A stretch of 64,000 bases of DNA from Blastococcus sp. URHD0036 (GTDB taxonomy: Bacteria; Actinomycetota; Actinomycetes; Mycobacteriales; Geodermatophilaceae). A program made the position numbers and the translations under genes. Where the stretch lies: the NCBI RefSeq assembly GCF_000701365.1, contig NZ_JNIK01000017.1, positions 310,001 to 374,000 of the forward strand. Direction: 5' to 3'. Of the stretch, positions 10,629 through 19,270 are shown piece after piece (the first letter of the stretch is position 1; each line of letters opens with the position of its first letter). A model generated the notes under the pieces. That model did not search any database. It saw only the letters and a program-made list of their open reading frames with translations, and was not told the DNA's origin.

Positions 10629-11555
10629 GTGCACGGAGACCGGACCACGGGTGTGGGGCTGCTCGCGCTGCTCTACGGCGTGAGCGGCCTGCTGTGCGCC
10701 GTCGGCGCGCTGTGGCCGATGTCCCCGCAGTCGCCGGTCGCCCTGCTGGGCGTCCTGGCCGTCGTCGGCCTCGGCACGTCGGCCGCCCTGTGGCTGCGCC
10801 GCACCGACCTCCCCGACCGTGCCGTGCACGCGTCGCTGGCCTGGGTCAGCCTGCTCGTGGGTGTCCTGGCCTGGCAGTCGGCCTCCCCCGCGGGCGTCGT
10901 GGGTCTCGGCCCGGCCATGGTCGCCGTCGGCGTGTTCACCGGCCACTTCCTGCCGGCCCGCACCGCCCGCGCCCACGTCGCCCTCCTGCTGGTGAGCGCG
11001 ACGGTCGGCGCCGTCGCCGCCGCGCCGACGGACTTCGCCTCCCCCTGGGTGACCACGCTGACCACGGTGGTGATCCTCAGCGAGGCCCAGCTCCGCATCT
11101 CCGCGCAGCTGCGGCACGCCGCCGGCACCGACCCGCTGACCGGGGTGGCCAACCGCCGCCTCTGGGAGGCCGAGGCCGCGCGGAGCCTGTCGCACGCGAT
11201 GCGCTCCGGGGAGCCGCTGACCGTCGCCGTCCTCGACCTGGACCACTTCAAGGCCGTCAACGACGGGGACGGGCACTCCGCCGGTGACGAACTGCTGCGC
11301 GCGCTGGCCGCCGCCTGGGGGCGTGAGCTGCGCGGGGCGGACCTGCTCGGCCGCTACGGCGGCGACGAGTTCGTGCTCTGCCTGCCGGGTACCGACGGCG
11401 ACTCCACCGACGAGCTGATCGCGCGCCTGCGGGCGGCCCACCCCGGCTCCTGGTCGGTCGGCACCGCCACCGCGGGCCCCGGCGACACCCTCGCCGACCT
11501 GCTGCGTCGCGCCGACCGCGAGCTGTACCGGCACAAGCGGTCCCGCGCCGGCTGA
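10629..11555 (+). CDS. Membrane-bound GGDEF diguanylate cyclase
   Basis: Makes cyclic di-GMP from two GTP. In this 308-residue protein the first 145 residues form about five hydrophobic helices (a membrane sensor region without a recognised domain), followed by a GGDEF domain. The active-site motif GGDEF is intact at about 244-248, preceded five residues earlier by RGAD, the RxxD inhibitory site, so feedback inhibition by the product is expected. HFKAVNDGDGHSAGDELL is also as in active cyclases. The GTG at 10629 was chosen because GAGGCGGGGA precedes it. It follows the protease gene by 93 bases. Confidence 0.9.
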   Translation: MHGDRTTGVGLLALLYGVSGLLCAVGALWPMSPQSPVALLGVLAVVGLGTSAALWLRRTDLPDRAVHASLAWVSLLVGVLAWQSASPAGVVGLGPAMVAVGVFTGHFLPARTARAHVALLLVSATVGAVAAAPTDFASPWVTTLTTVVILSEAQLRISAQLRHAAGTDPLTGVANRRLWEAEAARSLSHAMRSGEPLTVAVLDLDHFKAVNDGDGHSAGDELLRALAAAWGRELRGADLLGRYGGDEFVLCLPGTDGDSTDELIARLRAAHPGSWSVGTATAGPGDTLADLLRRADRELYRHKRSRAG

Positions 11556-11640
11556 CCGGCAGCAGGGTCGCAGGGCCCTGTCCGGACCCCCGCCGCGGAC
11601 GCCAGGGTGGCCGCACCGCACGGGGCCGGAGGGCTGTGCC

Positions 11641-13038
11641 ATGGGCCGGATCGTCGTCTGCGGGGGCAGTGTCATCGGGTCGTGCACCGCGGCCATGCTG
11701 GCCCGGGACGGCCACGAGGTCACGGTGCTGGAGGCCGATCCGGACGGCGCCCCGCCGAACCCGGCCGAGGCGTGGGGTGCCTGGCAGCGCCGCGGCGTGG
11801 CGCAGTTCCACCAGCCGCACAACCTGCACGCCCGGTTCCGCGAGGTCTGCGACGCCGAGCTGCCCGGGCTCACCGACCGGCTGCTGGCGGCCGGCTGCGC
11901 ATCCGTCGACCCGCTCGCCGCCCAGCCACCCACCATCGCCGACCGCGCTCCGCGCCCGGGCGACGAGCGCCTCCGCTTCGTCACCGGACGCCGGCCGGTC
12001 GCGGAGTCGGTCGTGACCCGCGCGGCGGAGGAGACCGACGGCGTCGTCGTCCGCCGGGGCGTCCGGGTGGCCGGGCTGCTCACGGGGCCGTCGGCCCTCC
12101 CCGGCGTGCCGCACGTGACCGGCGTGCGCACGACGGACGGCGAGGAGCTCGCCGCCGACCTGGTCGTCGACGCCACCGGCCGGCGGACCCGGTTCCCCGA
12201 GTGGCTCGCCGCGATCGGCGCTCCCCCGCCGCGGCTGGAGGCCGAGGACCTCGGCTTCGTCTACTACACCCGCTACCTCAGCGGTCCGCAGCAGCCGGTC
12301 CGGATGGCGCCGGCGATCGTGCCGATGGGCAGCGTCTCGGTGCTGACCCTGAACGGCGACAACGGCACCTGGTCGGTCACCGTGTTCGGCATGGCCCACG
12401 ACCCCGCGCTCCGGGCGCTGCGGGATCCCGCCGCCTTCGACCGGGTGGTCCGCGCCTGCCCACCGCAGGCGCACTGGCTCGACGGCCGGCCGCTGGACGG
12501 CGTCCTGGCCATGGGCGGCACGCTGGACGCCCACCGCGACCTCGTCGTCGACGGCCGGCCCGTCGTCACGGGGCTCGCCCTCGTCGGCGACGCCTGGGCC
12601 TGCACCAACCCCTCCGCCGGCCGGGGGCTGTCCATCGGGATGATCCAGGCGCAGCTGCTCCGGGCGGTGGTCGCCGCCCACCTCGACGACCCGGGAGGGC
12701 TGGTCACCGCCCTGGCGGAGGGGACGGCGGCCGCGGCCGAGCCCTTCTACCGCGACCAGGTCGCAGCCGACCACCGCCGGGCGGCGGAGATGCGGGCCCT
12801 CGCCGACGGCACGCCGCCTCCCGCGCCCGACCCGCTCGCGACCGCGTTCGCCGCCGCGGCCGGGCGGGACCCCGTGCTGTTCCGCGGGCTGCTGGAGATG
12901 GTGCTGTGCCTGGCCCCGCCGAGCGAGGTGCTGGCCCGGCCCGGGATCCGGGAGCGGCTGGTGCGGGCCGGCGCGCCGCCCGGCGACCCGCCCCCCGGCC
13001 CCGACCGGACCCGGCTCCTGGCGCTGCTGGCCGGGTGA
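11641..13038 (+). CDS. FAD-dependent oxidoreductase (monooxygenase/reductase-like)
   Basis: Flavoprotein of 465 residues resembling p-hydroxybenzoate-hydroxylase/geranylgeranyl-reductase-type proteins. The N-terminal dinucleotide motif is altered: CGGSVIGS replaces GxGxxG at residues 7-14, followed by the acidic end of strand 2 (VLEADPDG). The second FAD element, GLALVGDAWACTNPSAGRGL, resembles the GD...P motif of the group. The substrate domain between them has no clear match. GGAGGG precedes the ATG. It ends one base before the convergent SDR gene. The function is not known. Confidence 0.75.
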   Translation: MGRIVVCGGSVIGSCTAAMLARDGHEVTVLEADPDGAPPNPAEAWGAWQRRGVAQFHQPHNLHARFREVCDAELPGLTDRLLAAGCASVDPLAAQPPTIADRAPRPGDERLRFVTGRRPVAESVVTRAAEETDGVVVRRGVRVAGLLTGPSALPGVPHVTGVRTTDGEELAADLVVDATGRRTRFPEWLAAIGAPPPRLEAEDLGFVYYTRYLSGPQQPVRMAPAIVPMGSVSVLTLNGDNGTWSVTVFGMAHDPALRALRDPAAFDRVVRACPPQAHWLDGRPLDGVLAMGGTLDAHRDLVVDGRPVVTGLALVGDAWACTNPSAGRGLSIGMIQAQLLRAVVAAHLDDPGGLVTALAEGTAAAAEPFYRDQVAADHRRAAEMRALADGTPPPAPDPLATAFAAAAGRDPVLFRGLLEMVLCLAPPSEVLARPGIRERLVRAGAPPGDPPPGPDRTRLLALLAG

Positions 13039-13039
13039 G

Positions 13040-13846
13040 TCAGGGGTGGCGCCAGTCGTCCCGGCGGAGGTGCGACCCGGCCATGGGGCCCATCTGCAGC
13101 ATCCCACCGTCGACCGGCCACGAGGCACCGGTGACGTAGCCGGCCGCCGGCGAGGCGAGGAAGGCGACCACCGCGGCGACCTCGCGGGCGTCACCGGGCC
13201 GGCGCAGCGGCACCCCCGGGCGGTCGTGGCCGGGATCGGTCGGGTCCTCGTCCTCCTGGCCGGTCATCGCGGTGGCGATCTCGCCGGGGGCCACCGCGTT
13301 CACGGTGATGCCGTGCTCGGCCAGTTCCAGCGCCGCCACCTTCGTGAGCAGCCCCAGCCCGCCCTTCGCCGCGCAGTACGCCGCCGCACCGACCCTGGGA
13401 GCGGTCTCGTGGACGCTGGTGATGTTCACGATCCGGCCACCGCGGCCGGCGGCGACCATGCGCCGGGCCGCGCGCTGCAGGCACAGGAACGCGCCGTCGA
13501 GGTCGGTGGCCAGGACCTCCCGCCAGGTGCCGAGGTCCAGCTCCAGCAGCGGTGTCGCGTGCCCGGTGCCCGCGTCGTTGACCAGGACGTCGAGGCCACC
13601 CAGGGCGTCGGCGAGCTCGTCGACGACGTCGGCGGCCTCGGGCAGGCGGGTCAGGTCCAGCCGGCGGAGCTCGGCCCGCCGCCCCGTCGCCCGCACCTCC
13701 TCCACGGTGGCCCGGCCCGCCGCCTCGTCCCGGTACCAGGTGACACCGATGTCGTGGCCCTGCTCGGCGAGCGCGACCGCGACCGCCCGCCCGATGCCCG
13801 ACTCCGACCCCGTGACCACCGCGACGCGGTGGCTGTGCTCCGTCAT
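13040..13846 (-). CDS. Short-chain dehydrogenase/reductase (SDR)
   Basis: Classical SDR of 268 residues, most like 3-oxoacyl-ACP reductase/glucose-1-dehydrogenase forms. TGSESGIG at 12-19 binds the cofactor; Ser144, Tyr157 and Lys161 are the catalytic residues; NDAG at 90-93 replaces the usual NNAG. The final segment (YVTGASWPVDGGMLQMG) is the conserved family end, followed by an extra charged tail. A TAGCGT -10 hexamer lies exactly six bases before the ATG, so its mRNA is probably leaderless. It starts nine bases from the end of the WYL regulator gene on the same strand, so read-through from that gene is possible. Confidence 0.87.
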   Translation of the reverse strand: MTEHSHRVAVVTGSESGIGRAVAVALAEQGHDIGVTWYRDEAAGRATVEEVRATGRRAELRRLDLTRLPEAADVVDELADALGGLDVLVNDAGTGHATPLLELDLGTWREVLATDLDGAFLCLQRAARRMVAAGRGGRIVNITSVHETAPRVGAAAYCAAKGGLGLLTKVAALELAEHGITVNAVAPGEIATAMTGQEDEDPTDPGHDRPGVPLRRPGDAREVAAVVAFLASPAAGYVTGASWPVDGGMLQMGPMAGSHLRRDDWRHP

Positions 13847-13852
13847 GGTCCG

Positions 13853-13858
13853 ACGCTA
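13853..13858 (-). promoter_or_regulatory. -10 element TAGCGT, leaderless start of the SDR gene
   Basis: Minus-strand TAGCGT ends six bases before the ATG at 13846. It fits the TANNNT -10 consensus of actinobacterial housekeeping promoters at the spacing that puts transcription start at the start codon. Confidence 0.55.
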
Positions 13859-14824
13859 GGGACTGCCGGGCCCCCCTGCAGCGCGGGAGAAGCGCTCGCC
13901 CCACGCCCGCACGCGGTCGGCCAGCTCGGGCGGCTCGAGCACGGTGAACTCGGCCTCCGTGGACCCGAGCGCGAACACCGCCCACTCGAGCGCGTCGGAC
14001 TCCATCGACACCCGGCTGCCGCCCTCGCCGTCGTCGGTGACGGTGGCCCACCGGCCGATCCGCCGGCGGACCTCGGCCGCCGGCGCCCGCACCACCGCGG
14101 TCACCGGCACCCCGGGGCGCATGCCCAGGCCGGCCTGGACGAAGGCGACGACGTCGTCGGCCGGCAGCCGGCGCGGCGCGAACCGCGCTCCGGTGGCCGC
14201 CGGCGCGCTCAGCCGGTCGAGGCGGAACGTGCGCCAGTCGCCGCGGCCGGTGTCGTAGGCGACGAGGTACCAGCGTCGGCGCAGCGGCACCAGGCGGAAG
14301 GGTTCGACGAGCCGCTCGGAGCGGTCCCCGCCGGCGGCGGTGTAGTCGAAGGAGAGCCGCACCGTGTCCCGGCAGGCCTGGGCGACCGTGGTGAGGGCGG
14401 CGGGGTCGACGACGGCGTCCGCGCCGCCCCACGGGACCGCGACCGTGGCCGCGGCGAGCGCGTCGACCCGGCGCCGCAGCCGCGCGGGCAGCACCGGCAC
14501 GACCTTCGCCAGCGCCCGCACCGACGACTCGGCCATGCCGGCGACGGCGGCCTGCGCCGCGGCCTGCAGCCCGAGGGTCAGCGCCACCGCCTCGTCGTCG
14601 TCGAGCACCAGCGGCGGCAGGGACGCGCCGGGGGCCAGCCGGTAGCCGCCGGCCACACCCGGGGTCGCCTCGACGGGATAGCCCAGCTCGCGCAACCGCT
14701 CGACGTCGCGGCGCAGCGTGCGCAGCGAGACGTCCAGTCGCTCGGCGAGGGCCGGTCCGGTCCAGTGCCGGCGGTCCTGCATCAGCGAGAGCAGGCGCAG
14801 CGTGCGGTTGCCGGTGTCGGCCAT
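13856..14824 (-). CDS. WYL-domain HTH transcriptional regulator (YafY/DeoR-like)
   Basis: DNA-binding regulator of 322 residues. The N-terminal winged HTH (about 5-60; NRTLRLLSLMQ...ALAERLDVSLRTLRRDVERLRELGYPV) is followed by a WYL domain in the middle (YLVAYD around a W-R-R-W-Y core) and a C-terminal WCX-type extension. The family senses small ligands or nucleic acid and often controls a divergent gene. The adjacent divergent gene here encodes a DinB protein, 92 bases away. The ATG at 14824 was chosen because GGAGG precedes it and the HTH then begins within ten residues. Target and ligand unknown. Confidence 0.85.
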   Translation of the reverse strand: MADTGNRTLRLLSLMQDRRHWTGPALAERLDVSLRTLRRDVERLRELGYPVEATPGVAGGYRLAPGASLPPLVLDDDEAVALTLGLQAAAQAAVAGMAESSVRALAKVVPVLPARLRRRVDALAAATVAVPWGGADAVVDPAALTTVAQACRDTVRLSFDYTAAGGDRSERLVEPFRLVPLRRRWYLVAYDTGRGDWRTFRLDRLSAPAATGARFAPRRLPADDVVAFVQAGLGMRPGVPVTAVVRAPAAEVRRRIGRWATVTDDGEGGSRVSMESDALEWAVFALGSTEAEFTVLEPPELADRVRAWGERFSRAAGGPGSP

Positions 14825-14916
14825 GTCCGGAGATCCTCCGCCATCGCGGCCAGGATCTGGCACCGATGGCCGACAGAGTTCCCCCCATCGGATCCCGACG
14901 ACGAGAGGCGCACCCC

Positions 14917-15441
14917 ATGACCGACACCGTGAGCACCCTGACCCGCGAGCGCGCCGACCTGCTGGAGACGCTGCGCGCGCACCGCTTCTTCCTCCGCTAC
15001 ACCGTGCAGGGGCTGACCGAGGAGCAGGCCCGGCAGCGGACGACCGCCAGCGAGCTGACCCTCGGCGGGCTGCTCAAGCACGTCGCGCACACCGAGAGCG
15101 GCTGGGCCGACTTCATCCAGCAGGGTCCCTCGGCGATGGCCGGCCCGGACGACCCGGAGCAGATGGCCCGGTGGCAGGCGGAGTGGCACATGGCCGACGG
15201 CGAGACGCTGGCCGACGTGCTGGCCCACTACGCGGAGGTGGCCGCCCGCACCGACGCCCTGGTCGCCGAGCTCCCGGACCTCGACGCCGACCACCCGCTG
15301 CCGCCCGCCCCGTGGTTCGAGCCCGGCGCCCGCCGGTCGGCGCGGCGGGTCTTCCTGCACATCGTGGCCGAGACCGCCCAGCACGCCGGGCACGCGGACA
15401 TCCTGCGGGAGTCCCTCGACGGCCAGAAGACGATGGGCTGA
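14917..15441 (+). CDS. DinB family protein (DUF664-like)
   Basis: Four-helix-bundle protein of the DinB/YfiT superfamily, 174 residues. The usual metal-binding histidines are present: His55 or His58 in LLKHVAHTE and a pair in the C-terminal HIVAETAQHAGHADILRE. In actinobacteria many of these proteins are bacillithiol- or mycothiol-dependent S-transferases, and that is a possible role here, but no substrate can be inferred. GAGAGG precedes the ATG at 14917. It is divergent from the WYL regulator, which may control it. Confidence 0.82.
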   Translation: MTDTVSTLTRERADLLETLRAHRFFLRYTVQGLTEEQARQRTTASELTLGGLLKHVAHTESGWADFIQQGPSAMAGPDDPEQMARWQAEWHMADGETLADVLAHYAEVAARTDALVAELPDLDADHPLPPAPWFEPGARRSARRVFLHIVAETAQHAGHADILRESLDGQKTMG

Positions 15442-15464
15442 CCCACCCACCCACCCACCCACCC
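15441..15464. repeat. Tandem ACCC tetranucleotide repeat, six copies
   Basis: Six perfect ACCC units begin at the last base of the DinB stop codon. On the minus strand this is GGGT repeated, a pattern able to form a G-quadruplex. It is the only simple repeat of this kind I noticed in the window. Confidence 0.9.
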
Positions 15465-15618
15465 TCCTGACGCACAGCGGATTCCCAGCCGCGCACGCTG
15501 CGCGACGCCGCGCGCCGCACCGGGCCCTCCGTCCTTGAGCCTCCGACGGCTGCAGGAGGAGCGTTCCGCCCGTCCTGCGCAGCTGAGACACGGGGGACGA
15601 CTCGAGAGCGAGACGACC

Positions 15619-16782
15619 ATGAGGCGATGGAAGGGCGCCGCGGTAGCCGCGGCGACGGTGGCACTGGTGGCACCACCGACCGCGGCCTATGCGGGCGGCG
15701 ACGCGGCCGCAGCGGACGGCGGGGTGACGACGGTCATCGGGGGGCTCGAGGGTCCGCGCCAGCTCGACAGCTTCTACCCGGGACACCTCCTCGCGGCGGA
15801 GTCGGACTCCGGCGAGATCTCGGTCCTGGACCTCGCCGACGGCGGGGTGAAGACGCTCTTCGCGGTCGGCCCCGCGGGAACGGTCAACCCCCAGGGCATC
15901 GGGTACGGCGACGGCCAGCTCTTCATCGCCCTCGGCGAGACGGGCGACCCGGACAACCCCGGACCGCCGCCGGACACGACGCGTCCGCCCACGGCCCCGC
16001 GCTGTGAGCTCTCCTCGGCGCTGCCACCCGGCCCGGGACTGCTCGTGACCACTCCGGAGGGGAAGGTCCTCGCCCGGTGCGACCTGTTCGCCGCCGAGCT
16101 GTTCTTCAACCCCGACGGCCAGGTCTACTTCGACCCGGCCACCGGTGAGCAGGCGGACTCGATCTCCAACCCGTACGCGGTGCTCGTCCAGGACAGCCGG
16201 GTGCTGGTGGCCGACGCCGGCGCGAACACCGTCTGGTCGATCGACCGTCACAACGGCGAGATCGCGCCCTTCTTCGCACTGCCGGTCATCACGGGGGGCG
16301 TGTGCGGCCAGACGCCGAACAACACCGCGCCGCCGAGCAACAGCTGTGACCCGACGCCGACCGGAGTGGTCGAGGGCCCGGACGGGACGCTGTACGTCAG
16401 CGGCCTCAGCGGCCTGGCACAGGGTGAGGGCCGGATCTACGTGCTCGACCAGCGCGGCACCGTCCTCCGGACGATCGACCAGGGCCTCAACCCGCTCACC
16501 GGGATCGCGGTCGACGGTCGCGGCACGATCTTCGCGTCCGAGATCTTCGGGACCGTCGGAGCCGAGTCCTTCTTCACCGACCCGACCCAGGCGGCCGGCC
16601 GGCTGGTGCGGATCGACGGCTACGGCAACCGGACGTACGCGCCGGTGGGAACCCCGCAGGGGCTGGAGTTCGTGGACGGCTCGCTGTACGCAGCGGCACT
16701 CAGCCTCGGACCGCCGCCGCCGGCTCCGCCGATCGGCCAGGTGGTGCGGGTCGGGCGGGACGCGTTCACGCCCGGTACCTGA
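15619..16782 (+). CDS. Secreted ScyD/ScyE-like beta-propeller protein
   Basis: Exported protein of 387 residues with a signal peptide (MRRWKG, hydrophobic core, cleavage likely after AYA near residue 25). The mature part is built of repeated blades of the NHL/SMP-30 type (patterns such as GPRQLDSF, NPQGIGYGDGQL, LVADAGANTVWSID, GPDGTLYVSGLSG, GIAVDGRGTIFASE, LEFVDGSLYAAAL), as in ScyD/ScyE-family proteins. Two proline- and cysteine-containing loops (about 115-135 and 230-250) interrupt the blades, and the cysteines may form disulphides. The family name comes from cyanobacterial scytonemin clusters, but actinobacterial members have no proven role. It stands alone and ends in a strong terminator. 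Confidence 0.78.
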   Translation: MRRWKGAAVAAATVALVAPPTAAYAGGDAAAADGGVTTVIGGLEGPRQLDSFYPGHLLAAESDSGEISVLDLADGGVKTLFAVGPAGTVNPQGIGYGDGQLFIALGETGDPDNPGPPPDTTRPPTAPRCELSSALPPGPGLLVTTPEGKVLARCDLFAAELFFNPDGQVYFDPATGEQADSISNPYAVLVQDSRVLVADAGANTVWSIDRHNGEIAPFFALPVITGGVCGQTPNNTAPPSNSCDPTPTGVVEGPDGTLYVSGLSGLAQGEGRIYVLDQRGTVLRTIDQGLNPLTGIAVDGRGTIFASEIFGTVGAESFFTDPTQAAGRLVRIDGYGNRTYAPVGTPQGLEFVDGSLYAAALSLGPPPPAPPIGQVVRVGRDAFTPGT

Positions 16783-16795
16783 GCGGTTGACCTGG

Positions 16796-16829
16796 GTGCC
16801 CGGCGGAGCGATGCGGCTCCGCCGGGCAC
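16796..16829. terminator. Bidirectional terminator between convergent genes
   Basis: Perfect 14-bp arms (GTGCCCGGCGGAGC at 16796-16809, complement at 16816-16829) and a 6-base loop fill the gap between the ScyD-like gene and the stop of the coiled-coil gene, which begins at the next base. Confidence 0.88.
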
Positions 16830-17828
16830 TCAGCCGCCGTCCTCGAGGTCACGCAGGTGGGCCTCGGCACGGTCACGGGCGGCCGCCGCGTCGCGGGCCT
16901 GCCGCTCGGCCGTGGTCCGGTGCCGCTCGGCCCGGCGGAGCTCGGCGGCGACCTCGGTCGCCTCCTCCTCGGCACGGGCGAGCTCGGCGGTCAGCTCCTC
17001 GACGCGGGCCTGGAGCCGCTCGTGCCGCTCGTCGAGCTCGCCGGCGCGGTTCCGCTCCTCCGCGGCGCGGGCGGCGGTCTCCTCGGCCAGCGCCGCGGCG
17101 GCGTCCGCCTCCTCCCGGGCCCCGGCCAGCTCCCGCAGCCGCTTCTCCTCCGCGGCGCGGCGGGCGGCCTCCTCGCGTTCCTGCCGCTGCTCCTCGCGCG
17201 CGCGCCGGTCCCCCTCCCCTGCCGGCGTGGACCGGCGGGCCGGTGCGGGCGCCGGGTCGCGCACGACCCGCAGCTGGGGCCGCATCCCGGTGACGCCGCC
17301 CATGCCGCTGTAGGACAGCGGCGAGGTCAGCCGGCCGGCGAGCACCGCCTCCCCGGCTTGCGGATCGGCCATGGCGGCCCGCAGGGTCTCCTCCACCTGG
17401 GTGGCGACGGCGGTGCTGATCGGGTGCCCGAGCTCCCGCGCCCGCGCCGAGGCCTGCCGGGTCAGCGCCGAGATCAGCTTGCCGCGCTGGGTGTTGAGCG
17501 CACGGAGCTCGTCGCCGGCCAGGGAGTCCTGCGCCTCCCGCAGCAGGCCGCCCAGCTCGATCAGGCCCTCGATCTCCTCGCGATGGGCCCGCACCAGGAC
17601 GTTGACGGCCCAGGCGGCGGTCGACGGCTTGGGCAGCGCCCCGATGGTCTTGGCCAGTGCCCGGTCGCCGGCCGCACGGGCGTCGTCGACCCGGGCGGTC
17701 CGGGCCGCGATGAACTCCTCCGGCGGCACGCCGTACAGCTCGTCGGCGACGTCGTCCAGGCCCGGGTCCGTGTCGGAGTCGGCGTCCACGGGGAGCAGCC
17801 TGCCCTGCCGGCGTGGCGATGCCCACAT
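16830..17828 (-). CDS. Hypothetical protein with long C-terminal coiled coil
   Basis: Protein of 332 residues that I can describe but not name functionally. Residues about 20-165 are a helical, conserved-looking domain beginning DDVADELYGVPPEEFIAART and containing KPSTAAWAVNVLVR, a pattern seen in uncharacterised actinobacterial proteins. Residues about 205-330 are an almost uninterrupted Ala/Glu/Arg heptad-rich region, predicted to be coiled coil. There is no signal peptide or membrane segment. The ATG at 17828 follows GGGGGAGG; the frame is open for another 100 codons upstream but without a start site and over the divergent gene. A scaffold or DNA-associated role is possible but speculative. 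Confidence 0.7.
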   Translation of the reverse strand: MWASPRRQGRLLPVDADSDTDPGLDDVADELYGVPPEEFIAARTARVDDARAAGDRALAKTIGALPKPSTAAWAVNVLVRAHREEIEGLIELGGLLREAQDSLAGDELRALNTQRGKLISALTRQASARARELGHPISTAVATQVEETLRAAMADPQAGEAVLAGRLTSPLSYSGMGGVTGMRPQLRVVRDPAPAPARRSTPAGEGDRRAREEQRQEREEAARRAAEEKRLRELAGAREEADAAAALAEETAARAAEERNRAGELDERHERLQARVEELTAELARAEEEATEVAAELRRAERHRTTAERQARDAAAARDRAEAHLRDLEDGG

Positions 17829-17970
17829 GCCTCCCCCTCGACGCGGGTCGACTGCGAGACGGCGTCTCGGCATGCGACACTCGGCGACCGTGTCCGGACC
17901 TGTCGTCACCTCCTCCTCCGCCCGCGACTCCGCGCCGGGGGTCGCGTCGCCGGCCTCGCCCGCCCGGGAG

Positions 17971-18642
17971 ATGTCGACCGGCCTGCGGCAGTGGCTGGTC
18001 GTCGTCCTGGCGGTGCTGAGCGGCGCCACCGACGCGATCGGCCTGGTCGCCCTCGGCGGGGCGTTCACCAGCGTCATGACCGGCAACCTGGTCATCCTGG
18101 GCGTCTCGGCCAGCACCACCGACGGTGAGCTGGCCACCGCGTCCGGCGGCGCGATCGTGGCCTTCTGCCTCGGCGTCTACGCGGGTGCCCGGCTGGCCGG
18201 CAGCGCCCGCGCCGGGGACGCGGTGTGGCCGCGGGCGGTGACCCTCGGACTCGTCGTGGAATTGGTGCTGATGACCGCCTACGGCATCGGCTGGTGGATC
18301 AGCGGCGGCGAGCCCGGCACGGTGCTCACTCAGGTGCTGCTCTTCACGATGGCCGCGGCGCTGGGCATCCAGAGCAGCACCGTGCAGCGCTTCGGCGTCA
18401 ACGGGCTCTCGACGACGTACCTGACCGGCACGTTGACCACCGTGGTCATGAAGCTGGCGGGCGGCAAGGGTCTGCGCGAGGTGCGGGGCTCCCTGCAGAT
18501 CCTGCTCGGCCTCGTCGTGGGCGCGGCGGCCGGTGCCGGGCTGGTCGAGGTCGCCCCGCTGCTGGCACCGGTGCTGCAGATCGGCTGCCTCGCCGCGGTG
18601 ATCGTGGTCGCGGTCGTCGTCACCCGCCGTCGGCCGAGCTGA
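17971..18642 (+). CDS. DUF1275 (YoaK-like) membrane protein
   Basis: Polytopic membrane protein of 223 residues with about six helices, matching DUF1275/YoaK. The diagnostic start of the family is clear: SGATDAIGLVALGGAFTSVMTGNLVILG near residues 18-45, followed by GxxxG-rich helices and QSSTVQRFGVNGLSTTYLTGTLT around 135-165. Biochemical function is not established for the family. Start is uncertain: the ATG at 17971 gives the usual family length, but the GGGAG directly abuts it; in-frame alternatives are GTG 17890 and ATG 17873, which would add a serine/alanine-rich tail. It is divergent from the coiled-coil gene. Confidence 0.82.
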   Translation: MSTGLRQWLVVVLAVLSGATDAIGLVALGGAFTSVMTGNLVILGVSASTTDGELATASGGAIVAFCLGVYAGARLAGSARAGDAVWPRAVTLGLVVELVLMTAYGIGWWISGGEPGTVLTQVLLFTMAAALGIQSSTVQRFGVNGLSTTYLTGTLTTVVMKLAGGKGLREVRGSLQILLGLVVGAAAGAGLVEVAPLLAPVLQIGCLAAVIVVAVVVTRRRPS

Positions 18643-18645
18643 CCG

Positions 18646-19230
18646 TCAGGCCCGGAGCCCGTCCAGGAACTCGAGCACCCGCTCCCAGAACAGCGCCGTC
18701 GCGGCGGCGTCGTGCTCGGCGGGCAGCGACGCGTCGGTGAACAGGTGACCGGCGCCGGGATAGGTGAAGCGGGCGACCGCCGCGCCCGAGTCCTCCACCG
18801 CGGAGACGAGGGCGGCCTCCCACTCGGACCGGGCGAACGGATCGGCCTCCGTGCGGTGCAGCTGCACGGGGACCGTGCCCGGCCAGGCCTCGGCGCCGAG
18901 GAGCTCCAGCGGCAGCGCACCGGCCACGAGGACCGCACCGGAGGTCCGGCGGCGGGTCGCCACGTACTCGGCCATCCCGGTGCCGTTGGACCACCCGAGG
19001 ACGGCGAAGCCCTCCGGCAGATCCGCGACCGCCGCCTCGGCCCGGGCCATCAGCGCCGGGAAGCCGACCGCCTCGACGTGCCGGCCCGCGGTCTCGTAGT
19101 CGTCGAACACCAGGCCGTCGTACTGGTCGACGACGACGGCCTCGTGACCGGCGGACCGGAGCCGCTCGGCCGCATCGGTCACCCCCTGCCGGACACCCAG
19201 GGCGGAGTGGAAGAGGACGACGGTGCTCAT
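18646..19230 (-). CDS. Dienelactone-hydrolase-like alpha/beta hydrolase
   Basis: Soluble protein of 194 residues with the short dienelactone hydrolase layout. The nucleophile elbow reads GWSNGTGM (about residues 92-99), so serine rather than the cysteine of true dienelactone hydrolases would be the nucleophile. The acid is probably in TEADPF and the base in GAGHLFTD near residue 165. GGAG lies before the ATG at 19230. No aromatic degradation genes are next to it. It converges on the DUF1275 gene with a 3-base gap, and its substrate is unknown. Confidence 0.75.
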   Translation of the reverse strand: MSTVVLFHSALGVRQGVTDAAERLRSAGHEAVVVDQYDGLVFDDYETAGRHVEAVGFPALMARAEAAVADLPEGFAVLGWSNGTGMAEYVATRRRTSGAVLVAGALPLELLGAEAWPGTVPVQLHRTEADPFARSEWEAALVSAVEDSGAAVARFTYPGAGHLFTDASLPAEHDAAATALFWERVLEFLDGLRA

Positions 19231-19270
19231 GGCTGCTCCTCGGTTTCCGGACGGCATCGGCGGCTGGGGC

